Below, piece after piece: positions 18,099 to 26,919 of a stretch of 64,000 nt of DNA (the stretch's first letter is position 1; each line of letters starts with the position of its first letter). The notes under the pieces are model-generated. The model was not told the DNA's origin and made no database searches. It saw nothing but the letters and a program-made list of their open reading frames with translations. The DNA is from Gammaproteobacteria bacterium. Its GTDB lineage: Bacteria; Pseudomonadota; Gammaproteobacteria; Pseudomonadales; Azotimanducaceae. The stretch is from NCBI GenBank assembly GCA_021773565.1, contig JAJFJZ010000025.1, forward strand, positions 356,827-420,826, written 5' to 3'. The translations under genes were made by a program, and so were the position numbers.

Positions 18099-19772
18099 AT
18101 GCTGGATATATTGATAAAAAATGCACGTATTATTGACGGTACCAACGCCAAAGCATTCCACGCTGACGTTGGTATTAAAGATGGCAAGATTAGTGCTGTG
18201 GGCAGCATTCAGCAAAGCGCCACCCGTGAAATTGATGCCCACGGCCACCTGTTAACGCCCGGGTTTGTAGACATCCACACCCATTACGACGGACAAGTAT
18301 GCTGGGATAAGGAAATTACACCCAGTTGCTGGCACGGTGTGACCACCATCGTTATGGGGAATTGCGGAGTAGGATTCGCACCCGTTAAGCCCGGCACTGA
18401 GCAAACCCTTGTACGCATTATGGAAAGCGTGGAAGACATACCCGGTGCGGCACTGCATGACGGTATTCAGTGGGGCTGGGAGAGTTTTTCAGAATATCTT
18501 GATGCCATCGACACCCCCTACACTATGGACGTTGGCACGCAGGTTCCCCACGTAGCATTGCGACATTACGTTATGGGTGATCGTTGTTATGACGATGCTG
18601 GCCCGCAAGACATGCAGGAAATGGCCAACCTGACCAGAGACGCCCTGAAAGCAGGTGCGATGGGCTTTTCCACCTCCCGTTTTTATGGCCACAAAGATCC
18701 CCAGGGCAATGTAATTCCGGGCACTAACGCAAGTGCACAGGAGATGCTTACCATAGCCAGTGCTTTCGAGACGGTAGATCATGGCACCATCGAAATAATT
18801 TCGGACTACTTGCAGGACGATGACGAAGTAGCCTGGATTGAAGACATAATACGCAGCACCGGCCGGCCGGTAACCACTCTGGCAACGGCCGGACCTTCCA
18901 GAGTCTGGCAGGAAGCAGAGCGCTTGCAAAAAGAAGGCTTAAGCTGGCGTCCACAGGTAGGTGCCAGACCTGCCTCCATACTCATGAGCTTGAAGGGAAC
19001 ACTTAACCCCATGAGTATTTATCCGGCCTATTCGGATATTCGTGATTTACCAGTAAACGAGCAAATCTCTTGCCTGCGTGACCCTGAATTTCGACATCGA
19101 ATACGCACCGAAAACCCAAGGAAAGCCAATAAGAAGCAACAGGCAGCTTTTATGTTCATGAGTGATTTTGATCATATCTATCGCATGGACAACTTAAGTT
19201 ACGAACCAAGCCATGCTGAAAACAGTATTGCTGGTATCGCACAGCGAGAAGGGAGCGAGCCACTAGATGTTCTGATGGACGCACTGGCTGACGAAATCCC
19301 CTTACTATACCTGTTTGGTCGATATCGCGACAACCTGGATGAACAAATTGAGGCCATTAAAAACCCGCTTAGCGTATTTGGATTATCCGATGGCGGAGCA
19401 CACTGTGGCGTTTTATGTGACGCAAGCGTGCCAACATATATGTTGAGTTATTTCGCTCGCGACAGGACCCGCGGACCCACCATGCCGCTGGAACAGGTAG
19501 TCCACAAAATGACCCAGGACACAGCACAACTCTATGGCATGCAAGACCGTGGGGTAATTGCAGAAGGTTATAAAGCTGACCTCAATCTAATTGACTTTGA
19601 AGCGCTAAAACTTGGCAACCCCGAGATGGTGTACGACCTGCCCTCCGGCGGAAAACGCCTGATACAAAAAGCCAGCGGTTATCTGGCCACCATCTGTAAC
19701 GGCGTTGTTACCTTTGAGAATGGGCAAGCTACCGGAGAAAAACCCGGGAGGCTGTTGCGCGGGGGACAGTAG
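18099..19772 (+). CDS. N-acyl-D-amino-acid deacylase-type amidohydrolase (D-aminoacylase family)
   Basis: 557 aa cytoplasmic TIM-barrel metallohydrolase of COG3653. The N-terminal small beta domain is followed by the metal motif DIHTHYDGQ, the conserved cysteine segment MGNCGVGFAP (which in D-aminoacylases carries a metal-bridging Cys), FSTSRFYGH, and a C-terminal LSDGGAHCG with the catalytic Asp. ATG 18099 has GGAG 7 nt upstream; an in-frame extension into the synthetase gene is discounted. It would remove acyl groups from N-acyl-D-amino acids, or hydrolyse a related amide or urea. The putative operon partner is the acyl-CoA synthetase. Confidence 0.88.
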   Translation: MLDILIKNARIIDGTNAKAFHADVGIKDGKISAVGSIQQSATREIDAHGHLLTPGFVDIHTHYDGQVCWDKEITPSCWHGVTTIVMGNCGVGFAPVKPGTEQTLVRIMESVEDIPGAALHDGIQWGWESFSEYLDAIDTPYTMDVGTQVPHVALRHYVMGDRCYDDAGPQDMQEMANLTRDALKAGAMGFSTSRFYGHKDPQGNVIPGTNASAQEMLTIASAFETVDHGTIEIISDYLQDDDEVAWIEDIIRSTGRPVTTLATAGPSRVWQEAERLQKEGLSWRPQVGARPASILMSLKGTLNPMSIYPAYSDIRDLPVNEQISCLRDPEFRHRIRTENPRKANKKQQAAFMFMSDFDHIYRMDNLSYEPSHAENSIAGIAQREGSEPLDVLMDALADEIPLLYLFGRYRDNLDEQIEAIKNPLSVFGLSDGGAHCGVLCDASVPTYMLSYFARDRTRGPTMPLEQVVHKMTQDTAQLYGMQDRGVIAEGYKADLNLIDFEALKLGNPEMVYDLPSGGKRLIQKASGYLATICNGVVTFENGQATGEKPGRLLRGGQ

Positions 19773-19855
19773 TTTAACCACCGCCAGTACGTGATGATAT
19801 ATACATTGGGCAAAGCTCATTCCAGCCTGGCACCAGCGGTAAATGGAAAACACAT

Positions 19856-20293
19856 TTGTCAACCATTGAAGTCTTATTGAAACTGGGAATCAGCATAGTA
19901 GCCTGGATGGTTATCTATGCACACTGTATCTGGGCAGCCACGCTTGGAGTGGCTGGCTGTGACGCAGACGGGGATGCACTATGGCTGCTGCTGTTGATAT
20001 TTGCACCTTTTACACTCGGTTTCTCATTTTCCTTGTCTGCAAGCACACAACTACCTGAAGTACATGGAATCATCAAATACCTGGCGCTGCCGCTGGTGGT
20101 GCTAATACCGCTCGCCGCTTTGCCGGTTTGGACGACGATGCAAATTGCTACCATTGGCACAGCTGCCATTTGTGGTGACGGTGCACAGGCCAGCTGGCAC
20201 GCGTGGTGGGCACCCGTACAAATTTTCACCTTGTTAACCGTTACAGTTATGGCGTGGCGTGCATGGACCGCTGGATCCGAGGCAGGAGCCTGA
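19856..20293 (+). CDS. Four-helix membrane protein of unknown function
   Basis: 145 aa, strongly hydrophobic, with about four predicted transmembrane segments (about 8-30, 42-60, 72-92 and 118-138) and two Cys in short extracytoplasmic-looking loops (AGCDAD, AICGDG). The start is TTG 19856 with GGAA about 9 nt upstream; no ATG in frame is available before the first helix. It follows the deacylase gene by 83 nt on the same strand and precedes mscL. I do not recognise a family. Confidence 0.55.
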   Translation: MSTIEVLLKLGISIVAWMVIYAHCIWAATLGVAGCDADGDALWLLLLIFAPFTLGFSFSLSASTQLPEVHGIIKYLALPLVVLIPLAALPVWTTMQIATIGTAAICGDGAQASWHAWWAPVQIFTLLTVTVMAWRAWTAGSEAGA

Positions 20294-20409
20294 CAATAGC
20301 GTTTCATATTTAGTTTGATAGTGTTATAAGTCTACAAATTGTGCAGGACATAAGCTTCTGGAAAGAAGTCAAGAACTAACAATCAAAAACGAACAGGAAG
20401 GACACAATC

Positions 20410-20811
20410 ATGAGTATGATCTCGGAATTCAAAGATTTCGCAATGCGCGGAAACGTCATCGACATGGCAGTAGGTATTGTCATAGGTGGTGCTTTCGGAA
20501 AAGTTGTTTCAACCTTTGTAGCCAACGTCCTGATGCCACCAATAGGCCTGTTGCTTGGTGGGGTCGATTTCAGCGATTTGGCAATAACACTCAAGGCAGC
20601 CACAGCAGATACTACAGCAGTACTTATGAGTTATGGCGTCTTCGTGCAGACACTGGTAGATTTTATAATTATTGCTTTCGCAATATTCATTGTTGTAAAA
20701 GCCATGAATACCCTTAAAGCAAAAGAGGAAGCACCTGCACCGGCAGCACCGCCGGCTCCCAGTAAGGAGGAAGTGCTGTTAACAGAAATTCGGGATGCGC
20801 TACAACGTTAA
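20410..20811 (+). CDS. mscL: Large-conductance mechanosensitive channel MscL
   Basis: 133 aa inner-membrane pentameric channel that opens under osmotic downshock. The N-terminal amphipathic S1 helix ([16 protein letters not shown]) leads into TM1 with the gating glycines ([13 protein letters not shown]), a loop with [16 protein letters not shown]2 (about 78-100), and a cytoplasmic helix (LLTEIRDAL). A proline/alanine-rich linker ([10 protein letters not shown]) precedes the last helix, as in many MscL. An excellent AGGAAGGA ribosome site lies upstream of the ATG. Length and all regions are normal. Confidence 0.97.
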   Translation: MSMISEFKDFAMRGNVIDMAVGIVIGGAFGKVVSTFVANVLMPPIGLLLGGVDFSDLAITLKAATADTTAVLMSYGVFVQTLVDFIIIAFAIFIVVKAMNTLKAKEEAPAPAAPPAPSKEEVLLTEIRDALQR

Positions 20812-20886
20812 TAGCGGTATCGCGTTCATAGTTCACGGCAAGTCCCTGATAGAATTTCGCAGGCAATAGAAAATGTTACGTGGCTC

Positions 20887-20930
20887 GCCCGAGGGTGAAA
20901 CACGCAACACTTTACTTTACAACCTCGGGC
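20887..20930. repeat. 8-bp inverted repeat upstream of the DUF3754 gene
   Basis: GCCCGAGG (20887-20894) and its exact complement CCTCGGGC (20923-20930) enclose 28 nt. The second arm ends 13 nt before the ATG at 20944, which has no Shine-Dalgarno sequence. It could be an RNA hairpin presenting the start codon or a protein-binding dyad; chance is not excluded. Confidence 0.3.
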
Positions 20931-20943
20931 CAAAATCCAGTAA

Positions 20944-22116
20944 ATGTCAGATAGAGAGATTTACATCCCACTCAGCAAAACGGAAGTGGTTAATCTGGTC
21001 AAGCAGACTTTGCCTGCGACACAACGCGAAGCCTTTTCGGCCTTTGTTAAAATACTTTTTGCCTGGTACCACTATAATTACCACGCACAACTGGAAAACC
21101 TGAAAGAATCCTTTCACGCTGTGTCCACAAGCTCGACCACCAACACGTCGGCATCACACGAACAATTCGAATTTTTTGAGCAAGAGTTGGACAGAGTAGT
21201 ATGTGCTGCCAATTTCACACCCATTTCGGAAGCAGATCTCAACAAAGCACTGGCCGAGGAATCTGTGTTCAAGGTCAGGTTATTTGTCGACTTTAATGAT
21301 TTTGACAAGGTGATTTTTTATCGTCGTGGTAAATCTCTACGCAACATCACGCTCTCACGCTGGTTTGGTTTATCCAGCCAAACCATCGAATTTACCAACT
21401 ATGATCGTGTGTTGATCTATGTGCGATTTAAGACCCGCGAACAAACCCACCAAAACGGCCGTGTAATTTTAAAACTATTCGAAAACATCCCCCAGGCGGA
21501 TCTGGAAATGTTGTTCCCGAATACCGTGGTTCGCATGCGACTTTCTGACAAGGTATTTATTGGCGTGCCCGCATTCCTCAGCGGACTGATAATCCTGACA
21601 ACCAAAATAGGTGCCAGTCTGTTGTTGGTTGGTGGCCTGATAGCGTTCTGGCTAGGGTTTCGCAATGAAGCCACGACTCTGGACCAGCCAACCTTACTAG
21701 CATTGTTAAGCAGCGCTTTCGCTTTGGGTGCCTATCTATTCAAGCAATTTTCCAATTTCAAAAACCGGAAAATTCGTTTTATGAAAGTTCTCGCCGAAAA
21801 TTTGTATTTTAAGAATCTGGATAACAATTCAGGCGTGCTGGCAAACATTATAGATTACGCCGAAGAATCCGAATGCAAGGAAGTATTGCTAGGTTACGGG
21901 GAACTACTTTGCGGTGGACCTATGTCTGCCGATCAACTACTCGCGGCGATAAATACCAGACTGGGAAACAGGACCAATTTTGATATAGATGGTGCGATCG
22001 AAAAACTGCTCGACCTTGAGCTATGCAAACTGGACAACAAGCTCTACCACGCCAAACCGTTACCAGAAGCGATCAGGGATCTGGACCGTCGCTGGGACCA
22101 GATATTTTCCTACTAG
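20944..22116 (+). CDS. DUF3754 (TMEM143-like) membrane protein
   Basis: 390 aa. The N-terminal REIYIPLSKTE and the central KLFENIPQADLEMLFPNT followed by VRMRLSDK are the conserved core of PF12576 (DUF3754), a family shared by bacteria, plants and the mitochondrial protein TMEM143, with no established function. Two membrane helices follow (about 213-240 and 250-268), then a C-terminal cytoplasmic helical region with a winged-helix-like look. A stop codon (TAA) directly precedes the ATG, which fixes the start despite the lack of a ribosome site. It converges with gloB, 38 nt apart. Confidence 0.85.
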   Translation: MSDREIYIPLSKTEVVNLVKQTLPATQREAFSAFVKILFAWYHYNYHAQLENLKESFHAVSTSSTTNTSASHEQFEFFEQELDRVVCAANFTPISEADLNKALAEESVFKVRLFVDFNDFDKVIFYRRGKSLRNITLSRWFGLSSQTIEFTNYDRVLIYVRFKTREQTHQNGRVILKLFENIPQADLEMLFPNTVVRMRLSDKVFIGVPAFLSGLIILTTKIGASLLLVGGLIAFWLGFRNEATTLDQPTLLALLSSAFALGAYLFKQFSNFKNRKIRFMKVLAENLYFKNLDNNSGVLANIIDYAEESECKEVLLGYGELLCGGPMSADQLLAAINTRLGNRTNFDIDGAIEKLLDLELCKLDNKLYHAKPLPEAIRDLDRRWDQIFSY

Positions 22117-22154
22117 AATAACGTTAGCTTGCTGACTTCTGCTTTACAGCTCGG

Positions 22155-22949
22155 CTACCAGGCGTTTCGCAGCTGCCTGAGATGGACAAATACTTCCCGC
22201 TCGTCTGGCTTATCGGCAAGTTCCGGGAACGATTCCCGTAATCGCGCAATCACAGAAGCATTGCCGAGGCGGAAAAAGGTATTCACCAGTTTTTCCTGGC
22301 CCAGGCTGGTAACCATGGCTTTATCCGGGTTGTGAGAAGCTTTCAACGATTCCAGTAAACGCGCCGCATCATTATTGTCGGGTTCGCGATCCATGGTAAA
22401 TTCCAGATTATTGGTAATGTAATCATGGCCCGGGTAGATCAGCGTGTCTGGTGACAGCGTTGCCAACTGTCGGGAGAATGTATCGTACAGCTCGGATGGA
22501 TGACCGCCGTTGTGGCAATTGCCCGCACCCGCATTAAACAGGGTGTCACCGCAAAACAGCGCCGGTGTATCAGTGTTAGACAATAAGCAGACGTGGCTCA
22601 TGGTATGCCCGGGTGTATCCAGTGCTAACAACTCTACACTTTTTCCAACCTTCACCACATCACCGGCAGTCAGGCCCTGATCCATGCCTGCAATACTGTT
22701 TCCGGCATTTTCATGCGCCAACAAGCGAGCTCCTGTTGCTGCGATCATGGGAGTATTTCCGCCGGTGTGGTCACCGTGCTCGTGTGTGTTCACTATTTGG
22801 GTAATTGTCCAACCACGTTGTTCAGCAAGGGCCAGGCACTTCTTATAATCCAGCGGATCTACCGCCAGTGCTTCCCCAGTTTCACCGCAGGCGATGAGGT
22901 AATTGAAGTTTCGATAGGCATTGCCAGTCCAGATTTGTTCTACGATCAT
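22155..22949 (-). CDS. gloB: Hydroxyacylglutathione hydrolase (glyoxalase II)
   Basis: 264 aa metallo-beta-lactamase-fold thioesterase that hydrolyses S-lactoylglutathione to lactate and glutathione. Binuclear metal ligands are present: NTHEHGDHTGG, TPGHTMSH, FCGDTLFNAG and YPGHDYITNN. The C-terminal HAGH domain is recognisable from NTFFRLGNASV and the final arginine-rich helix. Length is typical. ATG 22949 has GGAGA about 7 nt upstream. It is divergent from the deacetylase gene. Confidence 0.93.
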   Translation of the reverse strand: MIVEQIWTGNAYRNFNYLIACGETGEALAVDPLDYKKCLALAEQRGWTITQIVNTHEHGDHTGGNTPMIAATGARLLAHENAGNSIAGMDQGLTAGDVVKVGKSVELLALDTPGHTMSHVCLLSNTDTPALFCGDTLFNAGAGNCHNGGHPSELYDTFSRQLATLSPDTLIYPGHDYITNNLEFTMDREPDNNDAARLLESLKASHNPDKAMVTSLGQEKLVNTFFRLGNASVIARLRESFPELADKPDEREVFVHLRQLRNAW

Positions 22950-23068
22950 GGCCCGGTCTCCATTATATTTTGTATCCTCAGTATAGCCGATAGCAAACGC
23001 TACACGTAAAGTGCGAGATGAATTAAGCTTGGTAAACTAGGATAAGCGCAAGGAACGGAAAACGAAAC

Positions 23069-24004
23069 ATGAGCCTGGACTACATCAGCCATAACCATTG
23101 CCTGCTGCACGTGGCAAAACCCCGACATCCGGAGAGGCCAGAGCGGCTGGTAGCAGTGAACGACTACCTGACAGCAAATGGTCTACTCAGTGAATTCAAT
23201 CAGATCCAGGCCAGTGAAATATCGAGGGAGCGAATTCAGACCTTACACAATCCCTCGATGATTACTAAGCTGTACACCGAGTCGGCGAAACTCGCGGGCA
23301 CAGAAAAGCTCTATATGGCGGACCCGGATACGGGAATGTGTGCCGAATCCATGCGCGCTGCAGAGTTAGCTGCGGGTGCTGTGCAGGTCGCTGTTGACCG
23401 TGTTCTGGCCGGGGAGAGTAAGCGCGCATTTTGTGCAGTTCGCCCTCCCGGGCATCACGCAGAGGAAAGCGGCAGCATGGGGTTTTGCCTCATCAATAAC
23501 ATCGCTCTGGGTGCCATGCGTGCACTGGATCATGAGGGAGTAGAGCGGGTCGCGATTCTGGATTTTGACGTGCACCACGGTAATGGCACTGTGGATTTAT
23601 TCAAGGACCGTCCCCAAGTGCTCGTTTGTTCCAGCTTCCAGCATCCGCACTACCCCAACCGTTTATTTGATGTACAACGCGAAAACATCGTCAACACGCC
23701 ACTCGATGCTGGTACAGCAGGGCTTGGGTTTCGTAAAGCTATTGAGCGCGACTGGATTCCTGCTTTGGAAAAATTCCGGCCAGACCTGATTATGATTTCT
23801 GCCGGTTTTGACGCACACACTGAGGACCCACTTGCCGACCTGCGTCTGAATGAGGACGACTACACCTGGATAAGCCAGTTGTTGGTAAATGCTGCTAATG
23901 ATTATTGTGAAGGCAGAATTGTGAGCTCCCTTGAAGGTGGATATGCGCTGGATGCACTGGCGCGTTCGGTTGCAGCACATCTTGAAGTATTGCATGCCCA
24001 TTGA
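23069..24004 (+). CDS. Histone-deacetylase-superfamily amidohydrolase (acetoin-utilisation/acetylpolyamine type)
   Basis: 311 aa, arginase/deacetylase fold, removing acyl groups from lysines, polyamines or small amides with an active-site Zn2+. Diagnostic segments: HPERPERL, RPPGHHAEE (charge-relay His pair), FDVHHGNGT (metal Asp and His), SAGFDAHTEDP (metal Asp) and LEGGY (transition-state Tyr as EGGY). ATG 23069 follows GGAACGGAAAACGAAAC. It is short and single-domain like bacterial HDAC-like amidohydrolases. Its physiological substrate is unknown. Confidence 0.92.
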   Translation: MSLDYISHNHCLLHVAKPRHPERPERLVAVNDYLTANGLLSEFNQIQASEISRERIQTLHNPSMITKLYTESAKLAGTEKLYMADPDTGMCAESMRAAELAAGAVQVAVDRVLAGESKRAFCAVRPPGHHAEESGSMGFCLINNIALGAMRALDHEGVERVAILDFDVHHGNGTVDLFKDRPQVLVCSSFQHPHYPNRLFDVQRENIVNTPLDAGTAGLGFRKAIERDWIPALEKFRPDLIMISAGFDAHTEDPLADLRLNEDDYTWISQLLVNAANDYCEGRIVSSLEGGYALDALARSVAAHLEVLHAH

Positions 24005-24064
24005 AAATTCAGCAACCGCCTTGCGCTGGAAATAGCGGGAAATCTACAAGCACGGAAAATATCG

Positions 24065-26131
24065 ATGAAGCACAGGATCAAGACAAATTGTCCCAGAGAT
24101 TGTTATGACGGCTGTGGCATCGTTGTCGAAAAACGAGATCACGGCAAACACCGGATATTAGGTGATCCCGACCACCCGGTTTCGCGCGGCAAACTCTGTA
24201 GCAAGTGTGCCGTTGCCTACAACGGCGTGTGGCAGGACCCCAAAGCACGATTGCAACAGCCCTTGCGACGGATTGGCGCAAAAGGCTTGCAAGAATTTGA
24301 ACCCATTTCCTGGGATGACGCGCTGGCAGCCATAGCAGAGAAAATGCAGCATGCCATCGATTCCCACGGTGCTTCCGCAATTCTGCACACGCACTACTCG
24401 GGTACGCTGTCGTTGCTCGGCTATTTTTTTCCCAATCGCTTGTTTAATTACCTCGGTGCCTCTGAAGTGGATCCCGACACCATCTGCAACGCCGCAGGTC
24501 ATGTCGCCTGGCACCTGTTGTTTGGCAACTCAATCGCGGGTTTCGATCCACGCACCATAAAAGATGCTAATTGCGTACTTGTGTGGGGCGCCAATCCATC
24601 TCATTCTGCACCTCACGCCCATGAACACTGGCTCGGCAATGCCACAGGTAACGTCATTGTAGTCGATCCGATTCTAACAGAGACAGCTGCATCTGCGGAT
24701 CTGCACCTGCAACCGCGCCCCGGCACGGATGCCGCCCTGGCGTTCTGCCTGCTCCACTGTTTGCAACGCGATGGCCATTTTGATGAGGCGTATATTAACG
24801 CCCATACCATCGGCTTTACAGAAATCAGCGCCGATATTGCCCAAGCCACGCCCGCCTGGGGTGAAGAAAAAACCGGCGTTGCAGCCGGCGATATCGAGCG
24901 AGCAGCCACTATTTATGGACGGGGTCCATCCCTGCTTTGGTGCGGACAGGGCCTACAGCGGCAGGCAACCGGCGGCAATGTCATGCGTGCGGTGGGTTTA
25001 CTTCCCGCACTGACCGGCAATATCGGTAAAGCAGGCGCAGGTTTTTATTATCTCAACATCACACCTATACTGGCTGGAATCGATCTGGATTGGCTGGGCG
25101 GCGGACATATCGCCAAAAAAGGGGGTAAGACGGTTAGCCACATGAAGCTGGCGGAACGCCTCTCTGATCCGGAAGAGTTCAACGTTTTCTTCTCCTGGAA
25201 CACCAATCCGCTTGCTTCTGCACCCGAACAAAAAAAGTTGCGCAAGGCACTCCAGCGTGAAGATCTTTTCTCGGTGGTTTGCGATGTTTTCATGACTGAT
25301 ACGGCAAGTTATGCGGATATCGTATTGCCTGCGGCCAGTTTTCTGGAGTACGACGACCTGACCTTCAGCTATTTTCATTTGCACATGGGTGCGCAAGCCA
25401 AAATTTCTGATCCTATGGGCAATTCCTTGCCGAATGCCGAGATCTTTCGTCGGCTAGCTAAAGCGTTGAAACTTGATGAACCCGCACTGTTTGAAACCGA
25501 TCAGGAAATAATTTCCACCCTGATGGAACAAATGAATACCGGCATGAGTTTCGATGATCTAAAAAAACGCGGCTATTTCGCACTCACCGCTGATCCTATG
25601 TTGATGTTTGCCGAGCAGGATTTTGGTACACCCAGCGGTAAAATTGAAATCGCCTCGGAGCAAGCCATTGCTTTGGGTCTGCCGCGCACGCCCCAGCCCT
25701 GGGCGGATGCCCCGTCTCAAAACGGTAACCTGCGGTTTTTGACTCCTGCATCGAAATGGCGGCTGAACGATTCCTACGCCAATGACCCCCACCTTATTGA
25801 ACAGTCAGGCACGGCATTGCTCCACATGAATCCTGCTGATGCCAGCAGACTGGATATCGCAGAAAATGACCTGGTAACCGTCGCCAATGAAACAGGATCA
25901 ATTGAGCTCACTACGCATATTGACGATAGCGTGTTGCCCGGCACGGTTCTCTCGTACAAGGGACGTTGGCCGCTGGTTGAGGGCTCGCAAACTAACGTGA
26001 ATTTTCTACACACAGCACGTATGGCAGACATGGGTGAAAGCACCAGTGTGCACTCGACAGAGGTTGGGGTCAGAGTAAAGTGCCAGAGTAAACCAGGATC
26101 AGGTTGGGGTCAGAGTAAAGTGCCGGAGTAA
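24065..26131 (+). CDS. Molybdopterin-dependent oxidoreductase (FdhA/DMSO-reductase superfamily) with a REP-derived C-terminus
   Basis: 688 aa. N-terminal [4Fe-4S] motif (CPRDCYDGC, then RGKLCSKC) followed by the molybdopterin oxidoreductase domain (VWGANPSHSAPH, LLWCGQGLQRQ, SWNTNPLASAP, MTDTASYADIVLP) and the MopB C-terminal dinucleotide-binding domain from about residue 545. There is no Tat signal, so it is cytoplasmic; FdhF/assimilatory-like relatives oxidise or reduce small substrates, not defined here. The native family sequence ends near residue 666 (GESTSVHSTE). The remaining 22 residues (beginning VGVRVKCQSK) and the stop codon are read from two 40-bp REP units, so the original stop has been overwritten. 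Confidence 0.9.
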   Translation: MKHRIKTNCPRDCYDGCGIVVEKRDHGKHRILGDPDHPVSRGKLCSKCAVAYNGVWQDPKARLQQPLRRIGAKGLQEFEPISWDDALAAIAEKMQHAIDSHGASAILHTHYSGTLSLLGYFFPNRLFNYLGASEVDPDTICNAAGHVAWHLLFGNSIAGFDPRTIKDANCVLVWGANPSHSAPHAHEHWLGNATGNVIVVDPILTETAASADLHLQPRPGTDAALAFCLLHCLQRDGHFDEAYINAHTIGFTEISADIAQATPAWGEEKTGVAAGDIERAATIYGRGPSLLWCGQGLQRQATGGNVMRAVGLLPALTGNIGKAGAGFYYLNITPILAGIDLDWLGGGHIAKKGGKTVSHMKLAERLSDPEEFNVFFSWNTNPLASAPEQKKLRKALQREDLFSVVCDVFMTDTASYADIVLPAASFLEYDDLTFSYFHLHMGAQAKISDPMGNSLPNAEIFRRLAKALKLDEPALFETDQEIISTLMEQMNTGMSFDDLKKRGYFALTADPMLMFAEQDFGTPSGKIEIASEQAIALGLPRTPQPWADAPSQNGNLRFLTPASKWRLNDSYANDPHLIEQSGTALLHMNPADASRLDIAENDLVTVANETGSIELTTHIDDSVLPGTVLSYKGRWPLVEGSQTNVNFLHTARMADMGESTSVHSTEVGVRVKCQSKPGSGWGQSKVPE

Positions 26132-26180
26132 ACATGGTTCAGGTTGGGGTCAGAGTAAAGTGTCGGAGTAAACTGGATTC
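26061..26180 (+). repeat. Three tandem 40-bp REP units
   Basis: Three head-to-tail units start at 26061, 26101 and 26141. Each begins AGGTTGGGGTCAGAGTAAAG, continues TG[C/T]C[A/G]GAGTAAAC and ends in a variable 8-nt tail. Spacing is exactly 40 bp. They lie at the 3' side of the RAYT gene and the first two are translated as the end of the molybdoenzyme. Confidence 0.9.
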
Positions 26181-26823
26181 ATCTCCTCATTGAAGTTACT
26201 TGTTCCCTGAAAGTTTCCGTTCCCAGCACCAACCCTGTATTGATGCAGTGACGAATTTTAGCAATGGCTTCTACCGATAAAGAATCGCTGACGAGAGCTC
26301 TGTAACCAGACTGCCGCTGTTTGTCGCTTGATCCCAGTGACGTGTAGATTACATGCGGCGTCCACATATATGCCCGGTGACCAAACGCGTGAGATCGGTA
26401 GCTGGACCATTTGTAATCTCCCGGATCTTTTACGACGCCAGCTCTAACAGGGTTGAGTTCGATATACTGCAGACAGTTGAGTAAGTACTGCGAACTCTGC
26501 ACCACTGAAGATTTGAAGCGTCCATCAAACAGAGTACCGGTTCGTGTGTACCGGTAGTTAAACTGTCTAACGTAAAGTCTACCGATGTACTGCATAAGGA
26601 GGGAAACCCCATTGTCTATGTGAGGCGTCAGTAGTAGATGCACATGATTGGTCATAAACACCCAGGCATGTATTGATACCTGATACTTTGCCGCGCCCTC
26701 AGCGAGCCAGTGTGCATAGGCCGCGATATCAGCTTCGCAGGTAAAACACGCCTGGCGGTTATTTCCTCGATGCACGATATGAACGGGGTACTCGGTCGGA
26801 CAAAATCGGGGAAGGCGAGGCAT
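26179..26823 (-). mobile_element. REP-associated tyrosine transposase (RAYT, Y1_Tnp/IS200-like)
   Basis: 214 aa single-strand-specific HUH transposase domesticated to mobilise REP sequences. The metal-binding HUH motif is MTNHVHLLL, the catalytic tyrosine is in LQYIELNPVRAG, and the N-terminal PRLPRFCPTEYPVHIVHRGNNR is typical of the RAYT group. Its 3' end abuts the third REP unit, and an inverted REP unit lies about 100 nt beyond its 5' end, the usual RAYT-REP arrangement. The frame is complete, so the element may be active. It sits between the molybdoenzyme and the HMA-thioredoxin gene. Confidence 0.93.
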
Positions 26824-26919
26824 CGTATGGACTGCATGATCGGGAGTTTGTATTGTGAGTGTGTAGTGAGGATATGTGAGAGGATTATGACGTCAACGGG
26901 CGTGTGAGAATGCTGTACG

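Noticed and set aside
26061..26180. Short CRISPR array
   Set aside because: Units are contiguous 40-mers without unique spacers, and the RAYT gene and inverted copies identify them as REP.
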